The notes beneath the pieces are model-generated. The model saw only the letters and a program-made list of their open reading frames with translations, did not search any database and was not told where the DNA came from. 64,000 bases of DNA from Burkholderiales bacterium. GTDB taxonomy: Bacteria > Pseudomonadota > Gammaproteobacteria > Burkholderiales > Burkholderiaceae_C. This document shows, one piece after another, positions 25,336 to 33,751 of this stretch. Every line of letters begins with the position of its first letter. Position 1 is the stretch's first letter. The position numbers were made by a program, and so were the translations under genes. The stretch covers positions 62,001 through 126,000 of the forward strand of contig JAGWTP010000001.1 in the NCBI GenBank assembly GCA_028868895.1, in the 5' to 3' direction.

Positions 25336-26889
25336 TCACTCCCGATCGAAACCGTCGCCGCCCACGTTCACGCCCAAGCGCGCCATGCGGTAGCGCATCT
25401 GGCGCAGCGACAAGCCCAGGCTCGCTCCGGCCGCGGTGCGGTTGAAGCGATGGCGCTCCAGCGCGCGCACGAGGATGTCGCGCTCGACCGCGTCGAGGTG
25501 CGTCTCCAGGTCGTCCGGCAGCGGCTCCTCGATCGGCGCCATCGGCACCAGCTGGCGCGCCGCCTGCAGCGCGTCGTCGTCGGTGTTGCCGGTGATCAGG
25601 TCGAGTTCCTGCGCCGCACTGTCGGTGAACACCGACTCGGGCAGCCCGAGGTCGTAGACGTCGATCGGGCCGCCGCCCGACAAGGCGACGGCGCGATGCA
25701 GCAGGTTCTCGAGTTCGCGCACGTTGCCGGGGAACGGGTAGCGCTCCAGATGCACCAGCGCGTCGCGGGTCAGGCGCGGCGCGGGCGACACGCCGGCGTC
25801 GCGCGCGATGCGCTCGAGCACATGCTCGCTGATTGCCACCAGGTCTTCGAGCCGCTCGCGCAGCGGCGGCACGCGGATCTCGATCACGTTGAGCCGGTAG
25901 TACAGGTCCTGCCGGAACTGGCCGAGTTGCACCTCGGCCGCCAGGTCCTTGTGGGTGGCGCTGAGCAAGCGCACGTTGACCGGCACCTCGGCCACCGCAC
26001 CCACCGGCCGCACCGAGCGCTCCTGGATCGCGCGCAGCAGCTTGGACTGCATGGCCAGCGGCAGGTCGCCGATCTCGTCGAGGAACAGCGTGCCCGAGTT
26101 GGCGGCCTGGAAGAAGCCCTCGCGATCCTCCATCGCGCCGGTGAACGCGCCCTTGCGGTAGCCGAAGAATTCGGCCTCGAGCAGTTGCTCGGGGATCGCG
26201 CTGCAGTTCACGGCCACGAACGGCTGGCCGCTGCGCACGCTGACCTCGTGGATCGCGCGCGCGACCAGTTCCTTGCCGGTGCCGGACTCGCCGCTGACCA
26301 ACACCGGCGCCATGCTGCGCGCGACCTTGTCGACCATCGAGCGGACCTGCTGCATCGCCGCCGAAGCGCCCGCCATCCGCGTCAGCGCCCGGCTCACCGG
26401 CGCGGCCGGCGGCGGCGCAACCACCACCGCCGGGCGCGGCGCAGCAGCCGCCGGCGCGGCCGCGTTTTGCGACGGCAGGCTCGCCGGGTCGACCGTGGGC
26501 GCGCCCAGCGAACCGGCGCGGCCGAGCGCGGACGCCACCACGGCACGGAACTGCTTCAGATCGACCGGCTTGGTCAGGTAGTCGTAGGCGCCGGCCTTCA
26601 GCGCCTCGACCGCGTTCTCGGCCGAGCCGTAGGCGGTGATGACGATCGTCTTCTCGCGCCGGCCGCCTTCTTCCAGCCAGCGCAGCACGTCCAGGCCGGT
26701 GCCGTCGGGCAGCCGCATGTCGGTGATGACGGCGCTGTAAGTGCGGTCTTTCAGGTGCAGCAACGCGTCTTGAACCGAGCCGGCGGTTTCGATGTCATAG
26801 CCTTCGCGCAGCAGGGTCAGCTCGTAGAGCGTGCGCAGGTCGGGTTCGTCGTCGACGACGAGCAGGCTGAAGTGCGAAGCGTTGGTCAT
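25336..26889 (-). CDS. pilR: sigma-54-dependent response regulator, PilR type
   Basis: An NtrC-family activator, here 517 residues. The receiver domain (1-120) has its phospho-acceptor Asp57 in ITDMRLPDG. A Pro/Ala linker follows, then the AAA+ domain with Walker A GESGTGKE and the sigma-54 contact loop GAFTGA, and a C-terminal Fis-type helix-turn-helix (NRTAAGASLGLSLRQMRYRM). With the adjacent membrane kinase this is the arrangement of PilS/PilR, which controls type IV pilin transcription; pilB, pilC and pilD occur 30 kb away in this window. The ATG overlaps the kinase stop by 4 bases. PilR rather than another NtrC-type regulator is an inference from the partner. Confidence 0.85.
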   Translation of the reverse strand: MTNASHFSLLVVDDEPDLRTLYELTLLREGYDIETAGSVQDALLHLKDRTYSAVITDMRLPDGTGLDVLRWLEEGGRREKTIVITAYGSAENAVEALKAGAYDYLTKPVDLKQFRAVVASALGRAGSLGAPTVDPASLPSQNAAAPAAAAPRPAVVVAPPPAAPVSRALTRMAGASAAMQQVRSMVDKVARSMAPVLVSGESGTGKELVARAIHEVSVRSGQPFVAVNCSAIPEQLLEAEFFGYRKGAFTGAMEDREGFFQAANSGTLFLDEIGDLPLAMQSKLLRAIQERSVRPVGAVAEVPVNVRLLSATHKDLAAEVQLGQFRQDLYYRLNVIEIRVPPLRERLEDLVAISEHVLERIARDAGVSPAPRLTRDALVHLERYPFPGNVRELENLLHRAVALSGGGPIDVYDLGLPESVFTDSAAQELDLITGNTDDDALQAARQLVPMAPIEEPLPDDLETHLDAVERDILVRALERHRFNRTAAGASLGLSLRQMRYRMARLGVNVGGDGFDRE

Positions 26890-28829
26890 GAATTCAGGAG
26901 AGGTCTGGCTTCGGCGGTACCGAGCTCGCGGCGCTGCATGTCGACGTAAAACTCGTTGCGCTGGCCCTCGCCGATGGCCCGCAGCCGGTAGTCGATGGTG
27001 GCGCCGTAGCGCTGGCACAGCTCGCGACAAATATACAGGCCCAGGCCGGTGCCGCGGCTGCGCGTGGAGAAGAACGGCTCGAACAGGTAGGGCTCCACCT
27101 CGGGCGGGATCGGCGCGCCGTCGCTGGCCAGGCTCAGAAAGGCCTGCGATGCGTGCCGGGAGTCCAGGCGCAGCCGGATCGCGCCCGGCGCCTTGCTGGC
27201 GTGGCGATGCGCGTTGTCGAGCAGGTTGACGAGCACGCGGCGCAGGTGCTCGGCGTCGAACAGCACCCCAACCGGCTCACCCGGCAGTTCGACCTGCAGC
27301 ACGCCGCCTTCACCCAGCGCCACCCCGGCTGCGCGCGCCCACTCGTTGCACACCGCCGCCACGAGCGCGGTCGCGTCGATCACGCCGACGTCGGGCGCCA
27401 CGCCGGGCGCGACCTCCATCACGTCGTCGACGATGCGCTTGAGGCGCGCGACGTTTTCGCTGACCATGCGCATGAGCTGGCGCTGGCCGGGGTCGGTCGC
27501 GTCTTCCGAAAGCAATGCGTTGGCCTGCGAGATCGCCGCCAGCGGGTTGCGGATCTCGTGGGCGATGCCGGCCGAAACGCGCCCCATCGCGGCGAGCTTT
27601 TCCTGACGGCTGCGGGCCTGCATGTTGCGCACGTCTTCGAGAAACAGCACGCAGAATTCCTCGATCACCTTGGGCTCGCGCTTGCGAGTGAAGCGCACGC
27701 GCACGCGCAGGGTGCGCTGCGCGGCGCGCGCGTTCGTCGCGGCGGTGTCGAACTGCAGCACCACGTCGCGACCGGATTCGGGCCAGGCCGCCTCGGTGAA
27801 CGCGCGCTCGACCGCTTTCACGAGCGCGTCCCAGGCCTGCACGCCACGCAACTGGAACGGAGCCGGCCGACTCATGCCGCTGGGGGCGAGCAGCCGACGT
27901 GCCGCCGGGTTCGCCGCACGCACCCGCCCGCGCCGATCGACGACGAGCACGCCGTCCTGCATCTCCTCGATCACCAGCCGGTTCAGCTGGGCCTGCTGGC
28001 GCGCCATCTCGAGGCTGCCCCGCGCGGACAACTCCTCGCGCGCGAGGCGCCCGGCGAGTTCGTTGGCGAGCACCGTGATCACGAACGAGCCGGCACCGGC
28101 CAGGCCGGCCTGCGTCATCTGCAGCGTGCCCTCCGCGCCGGCGACCCCCGTCAGCCAGGCCGAGCCGAGCAGCGCCAGCGTGACCGCGGCTGCGGTGGCC
28201 AGCGCCATCGTGCGCGGCGTGAGCATGCCCGCCATCAGCACCGGCAGCACCAGCAGCGCGACGTAGTTCAGGCTGGAACCCGGCGCCAGCACGTGCAGCG
28301 CGGTGAAGCACAGCAGGTCCACACCGATGGTGGCAAGCCACTGCCGACTGCGCAAGTGCGTCAGCGCCGCGAACGCCGCCGGGCGCCGGTAGCGCGGCAG
28401 CACCCACATGCCGATGGCCAGCGCCGCGTACGTCACGCTGAGCAGCGTCACCGCAAGGTTCGGACGCAGCCCGAACAGCCCGCCCACCGCCATGGCGGCC
28501 ACCAACGCGGCGCCGAGCGCGGCGCGCGCGGCGATGAAGGCGCGGTAGATGCGCTCGAAGGCGGTCTGCCCCGACTCGACCACGCGCGCCGCGGTGCCCG
28601 ACAAGAAGCGCGAGTCGGCCGGCTTGTCGGGCTTCGGGGTCGCGGCCGCCTCGTGCGGCGAAGCGGGTTCGGTCGCCGACGCGCCGTGGCGCGCCAGTTC
28701 GTCGTCACGAGACTGTGTATCGCCTTCGGAGCTGAACGCGCCGAAAAACGATTCATCGGCCGCCGCCGGCCGGCGCGAGCGGCGCCGGTCGGCCGAGCGC
28801 CGCTCGAACGAGCGCTCGGCGCGGTTCAT
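26886..28829 (-). CDS. pilS: membrane histidine kinase, PilS type
   Basis: A 647-residue sensor kinase. The first ~95 residues are a charged, low-complexity cytoplasmic extension. About six membrane segments follow (95-255), then a PAS domain (GVLVVDRRGRVRAANPAARRLL), the HisKA H-box AHEIRNPL near 424, and the HATPase domain with LVNLLDNAHRHA and GTGLGLYICREL. This matches PilS, which answers to pilin levels and phosphorylates PilR. The extension makes it longer than the usual ~530-570 residues. It overlaps pilR by 4 bases and the PP0621-like gene by 4 bases. Confidence 0.85.
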   Translation of the reverse strand: MNRAERSFERRSADRRRSRRPAAADESFFGAFSSEGDTQSRDDELARHGASATEPASPHEAAATPKPDKPADSRFLSGTAARVVESGQTAFERIYRAFIAARAALGAALVAAMAVGGLFGLRPNLAVTLLSVTYAALAIGMWVLPRYRRPAAFAALTHLRSRQWLATIGVDLLCFTALHVLAPGSSLNYVALLVLPVLMAGMLTPRTMALATAAAVTLALLGSAWLTGVAGAEGTLQMTQAGLAGAGSFVITVLANELAGRLAREELSARGSLEMARQQAQLNRLVIEEMQDGVLVVDRRGRVRAANPAARRLLAPSGMSRPAPFQLRGVQAWDALVKAVERAFTEAAWPESGRDVVLQFDTAATNARAAQRTLRVRVRFTRKREPKVIEEFCVLFLEDVRNMQARSRQEKLAAMGRVSAGIAHEIRNPLAAISQANALLSEDATDPGQRQLMRMVSENVARLKRIVDDVMEVAPGVAPDVGVIDATALVAAVCNEWARAAGVALGEGGVLQVELPGEPVGVLFDAEHLRRVLVNLLDNAHRHASKAPGAIRLRLDSRHASQAFLSLASDGAPIPPEVEPYLFEPFFSTRSRGTGLGLYICRELCQRYGATIDYRLRAIGEGQRNEFYVDMQRRELGTAEARPLLNS

Positions 28830-29068
28830 GACTCGGGGTGCGACTTTTCGAACGCGGCGCGGTGCGCGTCATCGCAGAACACGCCACCGCGCCCGGGCAG
28901 GGCTTCGTCGCGCGGCAGGTGCGTACCGCACAACGCACATCGCAGCATCGGCTGCGGCGCAGGCGGCGCGGCCGCCTTGCCGCGTGGCGGTGGCATGCGG
29001 CGCTGCACACTGCCGCGCAAGAGCCACAGCAGTACCAGCACGGCCAGCAGCACGAGCAGGAACTTCAT
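28826..29068 (-). CDS. PP0621 family small membrane protein
   Basis: An 80-residue protein with one N-terminal membrane segment (FLLVLLAVLVLLWLLRGS) and a Cys pair (MLRCALCGTHLP) followed by FCDDAHRAAFE, which looks like a small metal-binding knuckle. It matches the PP0621 type found just before pilS in many beta- and gammaproteobacteria; the function is unknown. The stop overlaps the pilS ATG by 4 bases, so the kinase is probably translated by coupling. Confidence 0.82.
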   Translation of the reverse strand: MKFLLVLLAVLVLLWLLRGSVQRRMPPPRGKAAAPPAPQPMLRCALCGTHLPRDEALPGRGGVFCDDAHRAAFEKSHPES

Positions 29069-29089
29069 GGGTTCATCCGCCGCAGACGT

Positions 29090-29926
29090 TCATGCCGGCG
29101 CGCGGTGCAACAACACCTCGAGCACGAAGCGCGAGCCCACATACGCCAGCAGCAACAGGGCGGCACCGGCATAGAGCCACCGCGTTGCCGCCGGGCCACG
29201 CCAACCGAATGCCCGGCGCCCGACGAGCTGGCCCGCAAAGACAAACCAGGCGAGCATCGAAAACACCGTCTTGTAGTCCCACCGCCACGGGTTCGCGAAC
29301 CACGCGCCCAGCAGCAGCGCAGCCGACAGCACGACGAAGCCGGCACCGACGAAGCGAAAGGTCATGCGCTCGAGTTGCAGCAACGGCAGCCCCTTGTGGG
29401 AACCCATCGTGCCGGCCGAGGTGGGTCGCATCAGGCGCTCGGCGCGGTTGAGCATCGCAGCGTGCAGCACGGCGGCACCGAACAGCCCGTAGGAGGCGAT
29501 GCCCAGCGCCCAGTGCAGGGGCGCCCAGCGCGGCACCACCTGCGGCAACGGCTCGCCCGGGAACAGCCATGCCAGCACAATGACGACGATGCCGAGCGCA
29601 GCCAACGTGCGGCGCGCGCCGGGCAACGGCACGAACCGGCTCTCGATCACATACACCGCGAGCACCAGCCACAACGTCATCGACAGTACCGGCGCGAAGC
29701 CGAAGCGGGCGGTGACAAGGTCGCTGCCGACGCCCGCGATGTCGACCCCGATCGCCAACCCGTGGGCGACCCATCCGATCAGCAACGCGGCACGCAGCGC
29801 GGTGGCGTGGCGCTCGCGCAGCAGCGCAGCGCAGGCATAGGCGACGAGGGCCGACAGGCTCGGCAGGCCGAGTGCCCAGGCAAAATTGGACGTTACAGCG
29901 CTGGCAGGTGCGAACGATAGAATCAT
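29090..29926 (-). CDS. CcsA-like cytochrome c assembly membrane protein (YpjD/HemX type)
   Basis: A 278-residue polytopic membrane protein with about eight hydrophobic segments, of the cytochrome c assembly (CcmC/CcsA/YpjD) superfamily. The family core is visible as LHWALGIASYGLFGAAVLHAAML and the later WAWDYKT-like FANPWRWDYKTVFSMLAWFVFA. Members next to ffh in Burkholderiales are usually called inner membrane protein YpjD; a role in haem handling is assumed rather than shown. The ATG at 29926 diverges from ffh across 52 bases. A TAGAAT in this gap faces ffh. Confidence 0.85.
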   Translation of the reverse strand: MILSFAPASAVTSNFAWALGLPSLSALVAYACAALLRERHATALRAALLIGWVAHGLAIGVDIAGVGSDLVTARFGFAPVLSMTLWLVLAVYVIESRFVPLPGARRTLAALGIVVIVLAWLFPGEPLPQVVPRWAPLHWALGIASYGLFGAAVLHAAMLNRAERLMRPTSAGTMGSHKGLPLLQLERMTFRFVGAGFVVLSAALLLGAWFANPWRWDYKTVFSMLAWFVFAGQLVGRRAFGWRGPAATRWLYAGAALLLLAYVGSRFVLEVLLHRAPA

Positions 29927-29978
29927 CCAAGCAGTGTACTTTCGCGCCTGACGCCCGATGCAGGCCGCGCCCCCTCGA

Positions 29979-31385
29979 ATGGCTTCCACTCTCACCGACC
30001 GGCTGAGTCGCCTGGTCAAGACCATGCGCGGCCAGGCCCGCATCACCGACAGCAACGTCCAGGAAATGCTGCGCGAAGTGCGCATGGCCCTGCTCGAGGC
30101 GGATGTGGCGCTGCCGGTGGTGCGCGACTTCATCGCCCGCGTGAAAGAAAAATCGCTCGGCGCCGAGGTGGTGGGTTCGCTGTCACCCGGACAGGCGCTC
30201 GTGGGCATCGTCAACCGCGAACTCGCCGCGACGATGGGCGAAACCGACCCGGCCACCGGGGCCATCAAGCCCCCCGCCGACATCAACCTCGCCGCGCAGC
30301 CGCCGGCCGTGATCCTGATGGCCGGCCTGCAGGGTGCGGGCAAGACCACGACCACCGCCAAGCTCGCCAAGCACCTGATCGAGAAGCGCAGGAAGAAGGT
30401 GCTCACGGTGTCGGTCGACGTCTACCGCCCGGCCGCCATCGAGCAGCTCAAGCGCGTCACCGTGCAAGCCGGCGCCGAGTGGTTCCCGTCCAGCGGCGAC
30501 GACCAGCCGCTGGCGATCGCACTGGCCGCGCTCGACTACGCGCGCAAGCACTACATCGACGTGCTGCTCGTCGACACCGCCGGGCGCCTGGGCATCGATG
30601 AAGCGCTGATGCGCGAGATCACCGAACTGCACGCCGCGCTCAAGCCGGTCGAGACCCTCTTCGTGGTCGACGCGATGCAGGGCCAGGACGCCGTCAACAC
30701 TGCCAAGGCGTTCACGGATGCGCTGCCGCTCACCGGCATCGTGTTGACCAAGATGGACGGCGATTCGCGCGGCGGCGCGGCGCTGTCGGTTCGCCAGGTG
30801 ACCGGCGCGCCGATCAAGTTCGCCGGTATCAGCGAGAAGATCGACGGCCTCGAAGTGTTCGACGCGCAGCGCCACGCCGGCCGCGTGCTCGGCATGGGCG
30901 ACATCGTCGGCCTGGTCGAGGAGGTGCAAAAAGGCGTCGACATGGCGGCGGCGCAAAAGCTCGTCGACAAGGTCAAGTCGGGCGACAGCTTCGACCTGAA
31001 CGACTTCCTGTCGCAGATCTCGCAGATGAAGAAGATGGGCGGCCTGTCCGGCCTGATGGACAAGCTGCCGTCGCAGATGACCGGCAAGGCCGCCAACCTG
31101 GGCCCCGCCGACATGGACCGGGCCGAGCGCGACATGCGCCGCATGGAGGGCATCATCTGCTCGATGACGCCGCTCGAACGCCGCAAGCCCGACCTGCTCA
31201 AGGCCACCCGCAAGCGCCGCGTCGCGGCTGGCGCCGGCGTGCACGTTCAGGAAGTCAATCGGCTGCTGAACCAGTTCGAGCAGATGCGCGACATGATGAA
31301 GAAGATGAAGGGCGGCGGCATGCTGAAGATGATGAAACGCATGGGCGGCATGAAGGGCCTGGGCGGCCCCGGCGGCCCGCGCTGA
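29979..31385 (+). CDS. ffh: signal recognition particle protein Ffh
   Basis: The protein half of the bacterial SRP, which binds signal peptides of nascent inner-membrane proteins and docks with FtsY. The 468-residue protein has an N domain, the G domain with the P-loop GLQGAGKTTT near 116-125, DTAGRLGIDE and TKMDGDSRGG, and a Met-rich M domain ending in Gly/Met repeats. The ATG at 29979 gives the normal MASTLTDRLSRL start; an ATG at 29958 would add seven unsupported residues. ftsY, encoding its receptor, lies 0.8 kb further on in the opposite direction. Confidence 0.97.
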   Translation: MASTLTDRLSRLVKTMRGQARITDSNVQEMLREVRMALLEADVALPVVRDFIARVKEKSLGAEVVGSLSPGQALVGIVNRELAATMGETDPATGAIKPPADINLAAQPPAVILMAGLQGAGKTTTTAKLAKHLIEKRRKKVLTVSVDVYRPAAIEQLKRVTVQAGAEWFPSSGDDQPLAIALAALDYARKHYIDVLLVDTAGRLGIDEALMREITELHAALKPVETLFVVDAMQGQDAVNTAKAFTDALPLTGIVLTKMDGDSRGGAALSVRQVTGAPIKFAGISEKIDGLEVFDAQRHAGRVLGMGDIVGLVEEVQKGVDMAAAQKLVDKVKSGDSFDLNDFLSQISQMKKMGGLSGLMDKLPSQMTGKAANLGPADMDRAERDMRRMEGIICSMTPLERRKPDLLKATRKRRVAAGAGVHVQEVNRLLNQFEQMRDMMKKMKGGGMLKMMKRMGGMKGLGGPGGPR

Positions 31386-31492
31386 AGCACCGCAACCGGT
31401 CCGACATGGCGAGGATCGCGGCGCGAGCCGCGGCGCAACGAAAGCGCATGATCGGGCACGGGTCTCGTGCGGACCGGACTTGGGACTGACCC

Positions 31493-32185
31493 ATGACTAC
31501 ATTGCAGATTGCCCTCGGGCTGGTACTTCTGGTGCTGGTGGCGTGGCTGTGGATGAGCCGCCGGGCCACCCGCCCGGACGCCGACGAGATCGACCGCATC
31601 GACACCCTGATCGGCTGGCCACCGCAGGCCACGCGCGTTCTCACCACGCAGGAGCGCGTGGCCTTCGCCACGCTGGTGAAGGCGCTGCCCGAGTACATGA
31701 TCCTGGCGCAGGTGCCGCTGGCGCGATTCGTCAGTGTGCCCAAGCGCAATTCATACGTCGACTGGCTGCGCCGGCTGGGCTACCAGTGCGCCGACTTCGT
31801 GGTCTGCGACATGGCGGCCCAGGTGGTCGCGGTGGTCGAAGTGCAGCCGTCGCAGCCCACCGAGCGCGCGCGCAAGCGGCTGGCGCGCATGGCGCGCACG
31901 CTGAAGGCAGCACACATTCCGATGCAGGTCTGGAGCGAGCGCTCCCTGCCTTCGGCCAGCGCTGCCCGAGACGCGCTGCTGCCCAGACCGGTGGCCACGC
32001 CAAGCCTGGTGCCGGCGACCCGCGCCGCCGCTGCCGGGGCGGCGATCCCCGCGCTGCCTTCGAGCCCCTTCGACGACTCGCACCGCGATTCGGCGCACGA
32101 CGAACGCATCGAGCTGCTCGAGCCGCCGCCCTCGACCTGGTTCGACGACCTCGACTCTGAACCGGTGCCGCTGCGCAAGTCGTAG
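31493..32185 (+). CDS. DUF2726 domain protein
   Basis: A 230-residue protein with one N-terminal membrane segment (LQIALGLVLLVLVAWLWM), so it is probably membrane-tethered with the rest in the cytoplasm. The middle (LTTQERVAFATLVKALPEYMILAQVPLARFV, then VDWLRRLGYQCADFVVCD) is the DUF2726 fold, which is distantly related to nuclease-like domains. The C-terminal 70 residues are Pro/Ala/Asp-rich and likely disordered. Function unknown. It follows ffh by 107 bases and converges on ftsY. Confidence 0.78.
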   Translation: MTTLQIALGLVLLVLVAWLWMSRRATRPDADEIDRIDTLIGWPPQATRVLTTQERVAFATLVKALPEYMILAQVPLARFVSVPKRNSYVDWLRRLGYQCADFVVCDMAAQVVAVVEVQPSQPTERARKRLARMARTLKAAHIPMQVWSERSLPSASAARDALLPRPVATPSLVPATRAAAAGAAIPALPSSPFDDSHRDSAHDERIELLEPPPSTWFDDLDSEPVPLRKS

Positions 32186-32208
32186 CGGGTGGTCAGCGCG
32201 TTTGAGCG

Positions 32209-33372
32209 TCAGCTCAGCAGCGCCTGAGCGAACTCGCGTGCATTGAAGGTCTGCAGGTCTTCGAGCTTTTCGCCCACACCGATGAAGTAGACCGGCAGCG
32301 CGGGCGCGCCATCGCGCGCGCGCTCACGCGACCACAGCGCGACCGCGGCGAGCACACCGCCCTTGGCCGTGCCGTCGAGCTTGGTGATGATCAGGCCGGT
32401 GAGTTGCAGCGCGGCGTCGAAGGCCTGCACCTGCGTCAACGCGTTCTGCCCGGTGTTGCCGTCGACCACCAGCAGCACCTCGTGCGGTGCGCCTTGCTGG
32501 GCCTTGGCGATGACGCGGCGGATCTTCTTCAGCTCGTCCATCAGGTGCGCTTGCGTCGTCAGGCGCCCGGCGGTGTCGGCGATCACCACGTCGCAACCCC
32601 TCGCCTTGCCGGCCACCACCGCGTCAAACGTCACCGCGGCCGGGTCGCCACCCTCCTGGCCGACGATCTCGACGCGGTGCTCGGCGCCCGTGGCCTGCGC
32701 ATCCGAACGCCGCGCCCACACCGCGAGCTGCTCGCGTGCAGCAGCGCGAAAGGTGTCGGCCGCGGCCAGCAGCACCTTCTGCTGCGCGTCGGCCAGATGG
32801 CGCGTGAGCTTGCCGATGCTGGTGGTCTTGCCCGCGCCGTTCACGCCGACCACCATGATCACCGTGGGCTGGTGCGCCCCCACCTGCAGCGGCCGCTCGA
32901 GCGGCGCGAGCAGGTCGGCGATCGCGTCGGCCAGCAACACCTTTACAGCAGCCGGATCGGTGGCCTTGGTCTGCTTGACGCGTCGCTTCAGGTCGGCGAG
33001 CAGGAACTCGGTGGCCTTCACGCCCGCATCGGCCATCAGCAGCGCCGACTCGAGCTCCTCGTACAACGCATCGTCGATCTGCGCGCCGATGAAGACCTGC
33101 GCGATGCTCGAGCCGGTCTTGCGCAAGCCGCCGCGCAGCTTGTCGAGCCAGCCACGGCGATCGGCCTCGATGGGCGCTGCCGCTGGCTCCGCCTCCGGCG
33201 CGGGCGGTGCCTCGGCTTCGGGCGCGGTCAGCGGCGCGGCCGGCTCGGCCGGCATCCCGCGCAGTCGATCGAGCCAGCTGCGCCGCTCGCTGTCAGGCGC
33301 CGGCGCATCGAGCGCCGGCGCGGAGGCTGCAGGCTCGGTGGAGGGCGGCTTCTTCTTGAGGAAACTGAACAT
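32209..33372 (-). CDS. ftsY: signal recognition particle receptor FtsY
   Basis: The membrane-associated GTPase that receives SRP-ribosome complexes. The 387-residue protein has a Pro/Ala/Glu-rich acidic N-terminal part (1-80) and then the NG core. The P-loop GVNGAGKTTS is near 176, DTAGRLTTQ follows, TKLDGTAKGG is next, and it ends with the GVGEKLEDLQTFN motif typical of the family. Length is normal for a short-A-domain FtsY. It is transcribed away from tRNA-Met. Confidence 0.97.
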   Translation of the reverse strand: MFSFLKKKPPSTEPAASAPALDAPAPDSERRSWLDRLRGMPAEPAAPLTAPEAEAPPAPEAEPAAAPIEADRRGWLDKLRGGLRKTGSSIAQVFIGAQIDDALYEELESALLMADAGVKATEFLLADLKRRVKQTKATDPAAVKVLLADAIADLLAPLERPLQVGAHQPTVIMVVGVNGAGKTTSIGKLTRHLADAQQKVLLAAADTFRAAAREQLAVWARRSDAQATGAEHRVEIVGQEGGDPAAVTFDAVVAGKARGCDVVIADTAGRLTTQAHLMDELKKIRRVIAKAQQGAPHEVLLVVDGNTGQNALTQVQAFDAALQLTGLIITKLDGTAKGGVLAAVALWSRERARDGAPALPVYFIGVGEKLEDLQTFNAREFAQALLS

Positions 33373-33462
33373 GCGGGCAGGTCGGGCCGAGTAGGCGAGG
33401 GAATGGTTGCGCCCCCTTGGCCCGCCGCGTGACGCGGTCGCGAAGGGCCGCGGAAGCGACGC

Positions 33463-33468
33463 TATAAT
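33463..33468 (+). promoter_or_regulatory. -10 element of the tRNA-Met gene
   Basis: A perfect TATAAT lies 10 bases before the first base of the mature tRNA, the distance expected for a tRNA promoter with a very short leader. The -35 region is poorly conserved. Confidence 0.65.
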
Positions 33469-33478
33469 TATGGGCTTA

Positions 33479-33555
<77 letters not shown>

Positions 33556-33564
33556 AAACAACGG

Positions 33565-33597
33565 AAGCCCGCATGAACACTCGTTCTGCGGGCTTTT
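33565..33597 (+). terminator. intrinsic terminator of tRNA-Met
   Basis: AAGCCCGCA pairs with TGCGGGCTT, with an inner GAAC/GTTC helix, and a short T-run (TTTT overlapping the stem) follows. It begins 9 bases after the CCA end, so the tRNA is a single-gene transcript. Confidence 0.82.
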
Positions 33598-33751
33598 CCA
33601 TTGCCCGCCCAGTTGTGCCGAAAGACACGCTTTGCATGCAATGCCCGTTGCGATGATTCGAAGGCGCGGCGCTCCTTCTCAAATCACCGCTCGCCGGCCA
33701 TCCGGGCGGCTCAACCGCGGGTATGCTAGGACGTACATAGCGAACCGTGGC

